Positions 1 through 6,918 of a DNA stretch of 11,769 bases are shown piece after piece (position 1 is the stretch's first letter; each line of letters starts with the position of its first letter). The notes below the pieces were generated by a model. It worked only from the letters and a program-made list of their open reading frames with translations, was not told the DNA's origin and searched no databases. The stretch spans positions 1-11,769 of the forward strand of contig CAKZJM010000102.1 of NCBI GenBank assembly GCA_936943315.1, given 5' to 3'. Made by a program: the position numbers and the translations under genes. Origin of the DNA: an uncultured Methylophilus sp. Its GTDB lineage: Bacteria > Pseudomonadota > Gammaproteobacteria > Burkholderiales > Methylophilaceae.

Positions 1-780
1 AGAGCTATGCAGGCTATTTTCACTGTCTGCAGCTTCCCCCCTGATTTTATTGATCACCGCCGTAGTGGAGTCCAGGTAAGCTTGCGTATCTGAGCGGATT
101 TGCTGGATATCCGCAGCCGCCGAACTGGCTTCAGCTTTGGCAGATTGCCATTGTGCCTGCGCACTGTTCAGGTTGCGGCTGGCAATAATGTGATCGCGCT
201 CCGCCACTTCAAGGTCGCGTTTGGAGACGAGGCCGTCGCCAAACAAGCGTTGCAAGCGTTGTACTTGCAAAGTGGCCGCATCCAGCGTCGCCTGTGCTGA
301 ATTCACTGCCTCCTGGCTGCTGCGGATCTTCTGGTTAGCGACATCCAGCTTGTACTGCGCCGCAGAAATTTTGGCATCTCGCGCCGCGGTCAGGCTCTGT
401 TTCTGCAACTCATAGGCGCGCAACTCTTCTTGCTTGGCGCCTAATTTGCTTTGCAGGTTATCGCGCTGGGCCTCTAGCCGCTGTTTAAAGTTGGGGTCAG
501 TATCGCTGATCTCCAACAATAAATCGCCTTCTTTTACTTGCGTGCCTTCTTGCACATGCCAGCGATAAATCAGGCCATTGACGGGCGCATCTATGGTTTG
601 CACACGCTCAGAGGGCGAATAGGCGGTCACTTTACCCAGCGCTGTGACGTTTTGCTGCCAGGGCAAAAACATGAAGATGACAGGCAAGCCGACCAGAAAC
701 CAGGCCAGGCGTTTAACCCAGACTCTCAGGATATCGGGCGTTTTGACGCTTGCAATCAACGCTGTTTGGTCATTACGCAT
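1..780 (-). CDS. HlyD-family membrane fusion protein, partial (C-terminus beyond left edge)
   Basis: This frame is open from an ATG at 780-778 to the left edge, giving 260 residues without a stop. HlyD-type periplasmic adaptors link an inner-membrane ABC exporter to a TolC-type outer-membrane channel. The visible protein has a short cytoplasmic N-terminus, one membrane segment at about residues 23-41 (AWFLVGLPVIFMFLPW), a lipoyl/barrel-sandwich half around 45-93 (IDAPVNGLIYRWHVQEGTQVKEGDLLLEI), then a long Gln/Ala/Arg-rich alpha-helical hairpin from about 95 to the edge. The hairpin's two arms are joined near the GDGLVSKRDLEVAE stretch, a common adaptor sequence. Its ATG lies inside the last codons of the upstream ABC gene (8-base overlap), so the two are translationally coupled and very probably act together. 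The substrate is unknown. Family assignment is secure; the exported molecule cannot be told from this window. Confidence 0.9.
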   Translation of the reverse strand, partial: MRNDQTALIASVKTPDILRVWVKRLAWFLVGLPVIFMFLPWQQNVTALGKVTAYSPSERVQTIDAPVNGLIYRWHVQEGTQVKEGDLLLEISDTDPNFKQRLEAQRDNLQSKLGAKQEELRAYELQKQSLTAARDAKISAAQYKLDVANQKIRSSQEAVNSAQATLDAATLQVQRLQRLFGDGLVSKRDLEVAERDHIIASRNLNSAQAQWQSAKAEASSAAADIQQIRSDTQAYLDSTTAVINKIRGEAADSENSLHSS

Positions 781-2455
781 GCTGCCCTCCCGCGACTATG
801 CCATCTTCAGTCGCATTCCCCAGTGTGATCACTTGCTGGCATTGCCGGGCAATGTGTCCATAGCGTGTGGTCACAATCAGCATCCAGTGATGTTGCTGAC
901 GTTTTAACAGTGTGAGCACTTGATCCAGCTCATCTTGTGCCAAATGATCAAGCAAGCCATCAATCACCAGCAAATGCGGTTGGCCGAGCATGGCCCGTGC
1001 CAGCATGAGCCGTTGCAGTTGGGTGTAGGTCATGGGGGCGCCAAAATCCGTTAACTCGGTTTCTATGCCATTGGGCAGCTTGCTTATTTCTTCCCACAAC
1101 CCTAACACTTGTAGCAACTCTATGACTGAGTCTAGCGCAATTTCAGAGCGCTGAAGCGTCAGATTGTCGAGGATGGAGCCTTGCTGCCACTCCACTTTGT
1201 TGGCGATGCCGATATGATCCCGTAAATGAGCAAGGTCCAGCTGGCGCAGATCAACATCGTTGTAGCTGACATGCCCCTGAGCTGGCTGCCTGAGGCCGGT
1301 CATCAATTCCAGGAAGGTACTCTTGCCACTGCCGAGGCTCCCGATCACTGCGAGGCTTTCGCCGCGCCGCAACGTAAAATCAATCTCGTTGAACAAAGGC
1401 GGTTGGTTGTCATAAGAGAACGACAAGGCTTGCACTTTGAGGCAGTGGTATCCTTCTGCGGGCTGGTGCTTGCCTGAGTGTTCTACCGGCATGGTTTCCA
1501 GTACGCCCAACTTATCAACCGCAGCCAATAAGTCATAAAAATATTCCAGTTTGGTCACCAATCGTACAAACGCAGAGAGCACACCAAAGATAATCAGCTC
1601 AGCCGCCACGAATTGGCCCAAATTGATCTGGCCTTTAATCACCAGAGTGCCGCCCAAAATCAACATGCCGGTTCCAATCAAGGCATACAAACCAACCGCC
1701 CCGATCAATTGCGTCAACAGCACTTTGAAATGCTTGGCCCTGACTACTAAATACGCTTCAGTAAGCGCTTGCGTGCTCTCTACACTGCGCTGTTTGGCCC
1801 GGTAAAATTTGGATAACCAGCGATTGCGGGCAATGGTCTCGAGCCAGGCCGCCATCTCATATTTGGCTTTGGATTCTTTGATCGCGGTTTCCTCGGCTTG
1901 TTTGCCCAAGCCAAACACAATGGCCCATAACACGACCAGCATGATGATCACGAGGATACCGAAGTACAAACTGTAAAAAAGCAGCACGATGCTGCCTATC
2001 AGGCCTTGCAATAAGGCGGTCAAACCCACCGTGAGCAACGTTGCCACGGATTTTTGTACGGTTTGAATATCAAAATACCGATTCACCAACTCTACCGGAT
2101 TCTGTTTATCGTAAACAGAAATATGAATTTGCTGCGTATTTTGAGCAATCTGCAAGCTATGGTGCACAAACACACGCCGTTGAATCATTTCGACGATAAA
2201 AGTCTCAATGGCATAAATGACGCCAGACAACGCCAGCAGGCAAAACAGAATGATCCCGACAATATACAAGGGCTGCAACACGCCCCCCATGGTGACAATA
2301 TTCACCATCGCCTGCACTGCGACCGGAGTGGCAATGCCAAGCACCCCATAACCCATGGTGAGATAGAGTAAGAGCAGGATATCCTGCTTTTCAACAGAGA
2401 CCAGCTTGAGCACTCTTTGCAGAGGGCTGAGAGATGAGGATTGAATATTTGCCAT
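773..2455 (-). CDS. ABC exporter half-transporter with degenerate ATPase domain
   Basis: The 560-residue protein has a type I exporter transmembrane region (about residues 25-300, five or six hydrophobic helices) fused to a C-terminal ABC domain (about 338-560). There is no N-terminal C39 peptidase domain. Walker A is intact (GSLGSGKST, 372-380, Lys378), and Walker B keeps its Asp (LLVID, Asp499). The other nucleotide-handling motifs are altered: the residue after Walker B is Gly500 instead of the catalytic Glu, the LSGGQ signature reads MTYTQ (475-479), the Q-loop region reads IANKVE (417-422) without an aligned Gln, and the H-switch reads VTTR (528-531) with Thr in place of His. It may bind ATP but probably hydrolyses it poorly alone. 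The downstream HlyD-type adaptor overlaps its stop by 8 bases, supporting a type I-like exporter. No good Shine-Dalgarno precedes the ATG at 2455. A partner ABC subunit could lie beyond the left edge. Confidence 0.9.
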   Translation of the reverse strand: MANIQSSSLSPLQRVLKLVSVEKQDILLLLYLTMGYGVLGIATPVAVQAMVNIVTMGGVLQPLYIVGIILFCLLALSGVIYAIETFIVEMIQRRVFVHHSLQIAQNTQQIHISVYDKQNPVELVNRYFDIQTVQKSVATLLTVGLTALLQGLIGSIVLLFYSLYFGILVIIMLVVLWAIVFGLGKQAEETAIKESKAKYEMAAWLETIARNRWLSKFYRAKQRSVESTQALTEAYLVVRAKHFKVLLTQLIGAVGLYALIGTGMLILGGTLVIKGQINLGQFVAAELIIFGVLSAFVRLVTKLEYFYDLLAAVDKLGVLETMPVEHSGKHQPAEGYHCLKVQALSFSYDNQPPLFNEIDFTLRRGESLAVIGSLGSGKSTFLELMTGLRQPAQGHVSYNDVDLRQLDLAHLRDHIGIANKVEWQQGSILDNLTLQRSEIALDSVIELLQVLGLWEEISKLPNGIETELTDFGAPMTYTQLQRLMLARAMLGQPHLLVIDGLLDHLAQDELDQVLTLLKRQQHHWMLIVTTRYGHIARQCQQVITLGNATEDGIVAGGQHA

Positions 2456-2516
2456 GATAAGAATTGTTGTTAATTAGGCCCTGTGAATGGATAGCATACC
2501 CTTCTTTTAGTTCCCC

Positions 2517-2544
2517 AAAAAAAAACGGCTCATGAAGAGCCGTT
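2517..2544 (-). terminator. Rho-independent terminator after amtB
   Basis: Read on the minus strand, a perfect 8-bp stem (AACGGCTC at 2524-2531 pairing with GAGCCGTT at 2537-2544) encloses a 5-base loop and is followed by a run of nine T residues (plus-strand A run 2517-2525). It begins 18 bases after the amtB stop and ends that transcript before the ABC exporter gene, which must therefore have its own promoter in 2456-2516. I saw no convincing -35/-10 pair there. Confidence 0.93.
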
Positions 2545-2562
2545 CTTTATACCACACTCGCG

Positions 2563-3969
2563 TTACAGACTGTAAGCACGCTCGCCATGCTCTGTCGTAT
2601 CCAAGCCTTCGCGTTCGTATTCTTCACTCACACGCAGACCAATCACTGCATCAACCACTTTGTAGAGGATGACGCTAACGATACCTGTCCAGATCAATGT
2701 CACAACGACCGCGATGATTTGGGTTGTCACTTGACCACCCATGGTCACGCCTTCGGCATAACCCACACCACCCAGGCCAGGAGACATCAAGACGCCTGTA
2801 CCAACCGCACCCCAGATACCGGCCAAGCCGTGCACACCGAATACATCCAGTGAGTCATCGTAGCCCAGTGCACCTTTCAGCTTGGTCACGCCCCACAGGC
2901 TGATAAAGCTTGCAGTGAAGCCGAGGATGATAGAACCCATAGGGCCGATGAAACCACATGCAGGGGTAATTGCAACCAGGCCAGCAACCGCACCAGAAGC
3001 TGCACCCAACATGCTTGGTTTGCCTCTGAACAACCACTCAGCAAAGATCCAGCCCAATACTGCAGAACCTGTCGCCAGTTGTGTATTGATCAATACCATA
3101 CCGGCAATGCCGTCAGCAGCCAACTCACTGCCTACGTTAAAGCCGAACCAACCCACCCACAATAATGCCGCACCAATCATGGTCATCACCAGATTGTGTG
3201 GAGGCATGGCTTCTTTGCCGTAACCAATACGTTTGCCTAAAATCAGGGCACCGATCAATGCAGCAACACCCGCATTAATGTGTACCACTGTACCGCCTGC
3301 AAAGTCTTTAGCACCTAATGCTGCCAGGTAACCGCCACCCCATACCATGTGCGCAATTGGGATGTAAGCAAAAGTGACCCACAAAGCCATGAACAGCAAC
3401 ACTGCGGAGAACTTCATACGCTCAGCAAAGCCACCCACGATCAGGGCCGGTGTAATCGCAGCAAAAGTTAACTGGAATGTCAGGAAAACATATTCTGGAA
3501 TCGTGCCGGAAAGGCTTTCTGGGGTAATCCCAGACAAAAATGCCTTGCTCAAACCGCCCACAATCGCATTGCCCTCACTAAATGCCATGCTGTAGCCGTA
3601 AGCCGCCCATAATACAGATACCATGGAGAACACGACAAACACTTGCATTAGCACTGAAAGCATGTTTTTCTGACGCACCAAACCACCGTAGAACAAGGCC
3701 AGGCCTGGAATCGTCATCAAAATCACCAAGACAGTCGCCACGATCATAAAGGCAGTATTGCCAACATCCAATGTCGGGGCCGGAGCAGCCTCAGCCGCAG
3801 CAGGTGCCTCTTCTGCCGGGGCAGCCGCTGGCGCTTCAGCAGCAGGGGCATCGGACACGGTTTCTTGTACTGTGATCGTTTCTGTCACAGTCTCTTCAGC
3901 ATAACTCACGGGGGTTGCCGCCAAGCCCATCAAGGCTACCAGCGATAACACGGAAAGAATTTTCTTCAT
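2563..3969 (-). CDS. amtB: Ammonium transporter AmtB
   Basis: Ammonium channel of the Amt/Rh family, a trimeric inner-membrane protein that imports ammonium when it is scarce. The 468-residue product starts with a signal peptide (about 1-24, cut after VSYA), then has a periplasmic Ala/Pro/Glu-rich stretch (about 25-66), then the Amt domain to about 450. Pore landmarks are present: the FQLTFAAITP helix carrying the Phe-gate region, DFAGGTVVH with the first pore histidine (His230) and DVFGVH with the second (His380). The C-terminal tail (EEYEREGLDTTEHGERAYSL) is the cytoplasmic part that binds GlnK in this family. It lies 15 bases after the glnK stop, with an AAAGGG ribosome-binding site, so the two are co-transcribed. 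The acidic, proline-rich N-terminal insert is longer than in E. coli AmtB; I know such extensions in other betaproteobacteria, so it is not necessarily unusual. Confidence 0.97.
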   Translation of the reverse strand: MKKILSVLSLVALMGLAATPVSYAEETVTETITVQETVSDAPAAEAPAAAPAEEAPAAAEAAPAPTLDVGNTAFMIVATVLVILMTIPGLALFYGGLVRQKNMLSVLMQVFVVFSMVSVLWAAYGYSMAFSEGNAIVGGLSKAFLSGITPESLSGTIPEYVFLTFQLTFAAITPALIVGGFAERMKFSAVLLFMALWVTFAYIPIAHMVWGGGYLAALGAKDFAGGTVVHINAGVAALIGALILGKRIGYGKEAMPPHNLVMTMIGAALLWVGWFGFNVGSELAADGIAGMVLINTQLATGSAVLGWIFAEWLFRGKPSMLGAASGAVAGLVAITPACGFIGPMGSIILGFTASFISLWGVTKLKGALGYDDSLDVFGVHGLAGIWGAVGTGVLMSPGLGGVGYAEGVTMGGQVTTQIIAVVVTLIWTGIVSVILYKVVDAVIGLRVSEEYEREGLDTTEHGERAYSL

Positions 3970-3984
3970 AGCTGAAGCCCTTTC

Positions 3985-4323
3985 TTATAACGCATCCGGA
4001 CCGGTTTCGCCGGTACGTATACGGTAAACTTGTTCCAAGTCGAAGACAAATACTTTGCCATCACCGATTTTGCCTGTAGCCGCCGCTTTTTCAATCGCGT
4101 CTACGACCTGATCAAGCATGTCATCCTTGATCGCTACTTCGAGCTTCACTTTAGGCAAGAAATCTACGACATATTCAGCACCACGATATAACTCGGTATG
4201 CCCTTTTTGACGGCCAAACCCTTTGACCTCAGTGACTGTGATGCCTTGTACGCCAATGTTGGACAAAGCCTCACGCACTTCATCAAGCTTGAACGGCTTG
4301 ATTATTGCGGATACAAATTTCAT
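3985..4323 (-). CDS. glnK: Nitrogen regulatory protein P-II (GlnK)
   Basis: A 112-residue PII signalling protein, the usual family length. PII trimers sense ATP/ADP and 2-oxoglutarate and, in nitrogen excess, plug the AmtB channel. Visible landmarks are Tyr51 in the T-loop (GAEYVVDF), the site uridylylated by GlnD, together with Gln39 and Lys58 at the 2-oxoglutarate/ATP site, Lys90 (IGDGKVFV), and Arg101 and Arg103 (VYRIRTGE) for nucleotide binding. A GGGAG ribosome-binding site sits about 7 bases before the ATG. Pairing with amtB directly downstream is why I call it glnK and not glnB; sequence alone separates these paralogues poorly. It is probably transcribed from the sigma-54 promoter before the porin gene, with the hairpin at 4344-4368 in its leader. 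Confidence 0.95.
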   Translation of the reverse strand: MKFVSAIIKPFKLDEVREALSNIGVQGITVTEVKGFGRQKGHTELYRGAEYVVDFLPKVKLEVAIKDDMLDQVVDAIEKAAATGKIGDGKVFVFDLEQVYRIRTGETGPDAL

Positions 4324-4343
4324 TTGCTTCTCCCGTTGTTAAC

Positions 4344-4368
4344 TCTGGCAGGCACGATGCCCGCCAGA
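4344..4368 (-). other. Hairpin in the porin-glnK intergenic region
   Basis: On the minus strand TCTGGC and GCCAGA (4344-4349 and 4363-4368) form a 6-bp stem, extended inward after one mismatch by four more pairs around a 3-base loop. No T run follows, so it is not a standard intrinsic terminator. It sits 27 bases after the porin stop and about 20 bases before the glnK start. It could stabilise the porin message, mark an RNA-processing point or partly attenuate transcription, giving unequal porin and glnK-amtB levels. The role is inference. Confidence 0.55.
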
Positions 4369-4394
4369 TCTAAACTTTATTACTTATGACTTGC

Positions 4395-5357
4395 TTAGAA
4401 TGTACGGCCAATCGTTAATACCAAACGACCATCATTCAGGTTTTTGCTTTGTGCAGTAGTCAGATCACCTTTACCGTTAAAGCTTGTGCCGCCATAGCCA
4501 TTTTGGCCCCAGTAGCGCGAGTTATCCGACTCAACCCAGTATACACCGGCGTTCCAGCCCTCTGTTGCACCAATTTTGAATGCTTTACTCAAACCAATTT
4601 TCCAGTCTGTGTAGTCTGGGTTGGTTGCGCCAGAAAGCGAACTACTTGGGAAGTTAAGTACCCCACCTGTACCAGGAGTGCTGAAATTAGGATCAAGTTT
4701 ACCAGCTACGTCTAAACGCCCAATGTGGGCAATCAGTGTCAGATCCCACCATGGTAACGGATAAGCCGCGTTCAATTCAAAATACATAGAACCTTTGGTA
4801 CTACCATCCCAACCCGTATCCTTGTCTGCACCCCACCAGTCAGTCAGCGTATAAGATACCTTACCGCTCAACCAGCCATAAGACAAACCAACGTTAGCCT
4901 CATAAGTGTCCCAGCGACCGCCTTTAGGTGTCAAAGGGTCATTCGGGTTAAGAGAGCTTGGGTTAGATGCACGATATTTTTTCCATGAACCACCTGGATA
5001 CAGGTAACCATAAACACCAGCACTCCAGCCCAAACCTTCAACAACAGGTATGCTACCGTTGTAGCCAGCATAAATATCAATTTCAGTGGTTGAATCTGGA
5101 TAAGTGTTAGGCGTTACACCTGAACCCCACACACCAGCATAGAAGCCGCTGGAATGGGTAATATCCATACCACCTTGTGCCGTTGGCTTGTGCCAGGATT
5201 GGGAAATACCGCGTGAGTAGTAATCAGTTACAAAAGCCACGTTACCAGTAGCGGTCCAGTCAGATTTAGCTTCTTCTTTAGCCTCTTCTGCCGCGTATGA
5301 AACTTGTGCAAACGAAATTGCACTTAATACTGCTGTGAGCAAAATAGATTGACGCAT
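4395..5357 (-). CDS. TorF-family putative outer-membrane porin (nitrogen-regulated)
   Basis: A 320-residue secreted beta-barrel protein. Residues 1-22 form a signal peptide (MRQSILLTAVLSAISFAQVSYA, cut before AEEAKEEAKSD). The mature part starts with the TorF/Gcw_chp-type pattern (WTATGNVAFVTDYYSRGISQSWHKPTAQGGMDI) and continues with alternating aromatic-rich strands, ending in ...LVLTIGRTF with the terminal Phe typical of outer-membrane barrels. The frame is open 34 codons further upstream, but the ATG at 5357 is preferred because a GAGAGGA ribosome-binding site lies just before it, the signal peptide begins there, and the upstream part would cover the sigma-54 promoter. It is the first gene of the porin-glnK-amtB cluster, which suggests uptake of a nitrogen source across the outer membrane; the substrate is unknown. 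Family call is from recalled pattern, not a search. Confidence 0.85.
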   Translation of the reverse strand: MRQSILLTAVLSAISFAQVSYAAEEAKEEAKSDWTATGNVAFVTDYYSRGISQSWHKPTAQGGMDITHSSGFYAGVWGSGVTPNTYPDSTTEIDIYAGYNGSIPVVEGLGWSAGVYGYLYPGGSWKKYRASNPSSLNPNDPLTPKGGRWDTYEANVGLSYGWLSGKVSYTLTDWWGADKDTGWDGSTKGSMYFELNAAYPLPWWDLTLIAHIGRLDVAGKLDPNFSTPGTGGVLNFPSSSLSGATNPDYTDWKIGLSKAFKIGATEGWNAGVYWVESDNSRYWGQNGYGGTSFNGKGDLTTAQSKNLNDGRLVLTIGRTF

Positions 5358-5430
5358 TTTTATAGGTCCTCTCTCTGTGAAATCTTTGATCGAATTGTTG
5401 TAAACGAGAATGAAACAACATTGACCACAA

Positions 5431-5446
5431 AGCAAGGCATGTGCCA
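5431..5446 (-). promoter_or_regulatory. Sigma-54 (RpoN) promoter for porin-glnK-amtB
   Basis: The minus strand reads TGGCACATGCCTTGCT. This matches the RpoN consensus (TGGCAC, five bases, TTGCW), with the -24 GG and -12 GC exactly ten bases apart. Transcription would begin near 5420, giving a leader of about 63 bases before the porin ATG at 5357. RpoN promoters need an enhancer-binding activator; for glnK-amtB that is normally NtrC. An IHF-like sequence with one mismatch (TATCAATTAATAA, 5454-5466) lies just upstream in the AT-rich region. I did not find a clear NtrC palindrome. Confidence 0.85.
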
Positions 5447-5472
5447 ACCAACATATCAATTAATAATCATAT

Positions 5473-5492
5473 ATTTATATTAAAATATAAAT
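5473..5492. repeat. AT-only inverted repeat in the divergent intergenic region
   Basis: ATTTATATT and AATATAAAT form a perfect 9-bp inverted repeat with a 2-base spacer, inside a stretch (5460-5560) that is almost entirely A and T. It lies between the sigma-54 promoter on one side and ubiK on the other. Low complexity makes chance pairing likelier than it looks; it could be a protein site or simply a flexible, bendable segment. Confidence 0.4.
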
Positions 5493-5584
5493 GTTTTTTA
5501 TTAAAAAAATAATTCAAATCATTGTTTTTATTTGTTTATATATTACTTTTAAGCATTTAAAACGCACTTTTTTACTGTACTGCA

Positions 5585-5593
5585 TGCTAAAAT
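5585..5593 (+). promoter_or_regulatory. Candidate extended -10 promoter for ubiK-comM
   Basis: TGCTAAAAT fits an extended -10 element (TGnTATAAT with one mismatch). No good -35 hexamer lies 17 bases upstream, which extended -10 promoters can tolerate. Transcription would start near 5600, just ahead of the AAAGGAG ribosome-binding site. The element also covers the upstream ATG at 5592, arguing against that codon as the start. Confidence 0.4.
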
Positions 5594-5615
5594 GAAGTCT
5601 AAAGGAGACTTAACC

Positions 5616-5864
5616 ATGGCATTCTCAACTGAAAAAATAAATGAATTATCCTTAAAAATCAAAGGACTAATTGAATCAAGCCCCATTTCAGAGCTTGAGA
5701 CTAACCTGCATGCACTAATTCAGGGCGCTCTCACCAAAATGGAACTTGTTTCACGCGAAGAATTCGATATTCAATCCGCTTTGTTGGCACGCACTCAACA
5801 ACAACTGAAAACACTTGAACAAAAAATTAGCCAGCTTGAAGAAGCCCAATCGACCAAGTTGTAA
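5616..5864 (+). CDS. ubiK: Ubiquinone biosynthesis accessory factor UbiK
   Basis: An 82-residue protein of the UbiK/YqiC (BMFP) family. UbiK is a small accessory factor that forms a coiled-coil complex with UbiJ and supports the soluble ubiquinone-biosynthesis complex under aerobic conditions. Seen here: an N-terminal amphipathic helix, the ALTKMELVSREEFDIQSALLARTQQ core typical of the family, and a C-terminal coiled coil (QLKTLEQKISQLEEAQ). An in-frame ATG lies 8 codons upstream at 5592, but the ATG at 5616 has AAAGGAG eight bases ahead of it and gives the family's usual N-terminus. It precedes comM by 45 bases on the same strand, a neighbourhood I recognise from other betaproteobacteria, so co-transcription is likely. 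Confidence 0.88.
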   Translation: MAFSTEKINELSLKIKGLIESSPISELETNLHALIQGALTKMELVSREEFDIQSALLARTQQQLKTLEQKISQLEEAQSTKL

Positions 5865-5909
5865 AAAATAATTTACAATTGTTAGCATTCCAATATCCAG
5901 GAGTGCAAC

Positions 5910-6833
5910 ATGAGTCTGGCCGTGCTATACAGCCGCGCCCTCAGCGGCATGGACGCGCCAGAAGTGGTGGTAGAAGTACATCTGGCAAATGGGTTGCCCA
6001 GTTTTACCATCGTGGGACTGCCTGAAACCGAGGTCAAAGAAAGCAAGGACCGCGTCCGCGCTGCGATCCAGACTGCACAATTTGAGTTTCCTGCGCGCCG
6101 TATCACGGTTAACCTGGCACCGGCAGACTTGCCTAAAGAAGGCGGGCGTTATGATTTGCCTATCGCTTTGGGTATTCTGGCGGCCTCCGGCCAACTGCCT
6201 AAAAAGACACTCGAAAATTATGTCATTGCTGGCGAACTGGCACTGACCGGTGCATTAAGGCCGATTCGCGGCGCATTGGCAATGACTTACCAGCTACTGC
6301 AAGACCCATCCAACGCCCGGGCAGCCATCCTGCCCCAAGAAAGTGCATACGAGGCCAGTTTGGTGGAGGGCTGCACCATTTTCGCAGCCAACAGCCTGCT
6401 AGATGTCTGTGCACATTTATCTGGCAAGCAAGCACTCCCGCCGCATCCGCTTGTTATCTCTACCGCGAGCGATCAACTGCCGGATTATCTCGAAGTGAAA
6501 GGCCAGCTCCGCGCCAAACGTGCCTTGGAAATTGCAGCCGCTGGGCAGCATAGCCTGTTGATGAGCGGCCCGCCTGGCACTGGCAAAAGCATGCTGGCAC
6601 AACGGTTTGTCAGCATCTTGCCCGAAATGACGACCCAAGAAGCACTTGAAAGTGCGGCCATTTTATCGCTGACCGGGCAGTTTCCCGCCGCGCGTTGGAA
6701 ACAACGGCCTTTTCGTGCACCGCATCACACCGCGTCAGCCGTTGCATTGGTAGGCGGCGGGAGCGTCCCTCGCCCAGGTGAAATCAGCCTGGCGCATCAT
6801 GGCGTATTATTTCTGGATGAGCTCAACGTTTAG
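5910..6833 (+). pseudogene. comM: comM (YifB-family AAA+ helicase), 5' part, interrupted by insertion
   Basis: ComM is a hexameric AAA+ helicase (YifB, annotated as Mg-chelatase-like) that drives branch migration during natural transformation. The fragment begins at an ATG with AGGAG six bases ahead. It carries the N-terminal LonC-like domain (about 1-170; VGLPETEVKESKDRVRAA), Walker A (GPPGTGKS, 220-227) and the PFRAPHHTAS block (267-276), and ends in Walker B (GVLFLDEL, 298-305). Family members are about 500 residues and continue after LDEL with a Pro-Glu-Phe-like sequence. Here two foreign codons (Asn, Val) and a TAG follow. About 305 native residues remain; sensor and arginine-finger regions and the C-terminal domain are missing, so the product should be inactive. 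The 3' part is expected beyond the right edge, after the insert. Confidence 0.9.
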
Positions 6834-6835
6834 CT
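6820..6835. other. Near-palindrome at the comM/island junction, candidate attachment site
   Basis: AGCTCAACGTTTAGCT is a 16-bp palindrome with seven of eight pairs matched and AACGTT at its centre. The point where comM stops matching its family (after 6824) falls inside it. Tyrosine recombinases act on short inverted arms around a 6-8 bp overlap, so this is the natural place to look for the crossover. The matching copy at the other end is outside the window. Confidence 0.5.
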
Positions 6836-6844
6836 TTTCTTATA

Positions 6845-6857
6845 ATATTGTCAATAT
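6845..6857. repeat. 13-bp inverted repeat in island leader
   Basis: ATATTG-T-CAATAT is a perfect 6-1-6 inverted repeat 20 bases inside the island. Its core ATTGTCAAT recurs in reverse-complement form as ATTGACAAT at 6912-6920, over the start of the first island gene. The sequence TCAATA occurs three times in the leader (6851, 6876, 6923). These could be recombinase or accessory-protein binding sites. Confidence 0.4.
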
Positions 6858-6875
6858 GACTTTTATTTATATACA
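6848..6875 (+). promoter_or_regulatory. Candidate sigma-70 promoter of the island operon
   Basis: TTGTCA (6848-6853, five of six to consensus) and TATACA (6870-6875, four of six) are separated by 16 bases and would start transcription near 6882, about 37 bases before the ATG at 6919. The -10 hexamer lies in the left arm of the TATATAC/GTATATA inverted repeat, so a protein bound there would block it. The region is AT-rich, so chance matches are common. Confidence 0.35.
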
Positions 6876-6888
6876 TCAATAGTATATA
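6868..6888. repeat. 7-7-7 inverted repeat, candidate operator or recombinase core site
   Basis: TATATAC (6868-6874) and GTATATA (6882-6888) are perfect inverted arms around a 7-base centre. The geometry suits a dimeric DNA-binding protein or a tyrosine recombinase pair. It overlaps the candidate -10 and lies 31 bases before the first island ATG, which favours an autoregulatory operator; it could equally be an accessory recombination site. Confidence 0.4.
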
Positions 6889-6918
6889 TGGACACCTCCA
6901 ACGTGAAAGTAATTGACA

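Noticed and set aside
1..780. Plus-strand open frames opposite the HlyD gene
   Set aside because: They have no recognisable protein features, while the minus strand gives a full HlyD-type sequence coupled to the ABC gene.
5358..5459. N-terminal extension of the porin by 34 codons to an ATG at 5459
   Set aside because: It would place the sigma-54 promoter inside the gene and put a non-signal sequence before a clear signal peptide; a good ribosome-binding site supports 5357.
5592..5615. ubiK start at the upstream ATG (5592)
   Set aside because: No ribosome-binding site before it, and it overlaps a candidate -10 element; the ATG at 5616 has AAAGGAG at proper spacing.
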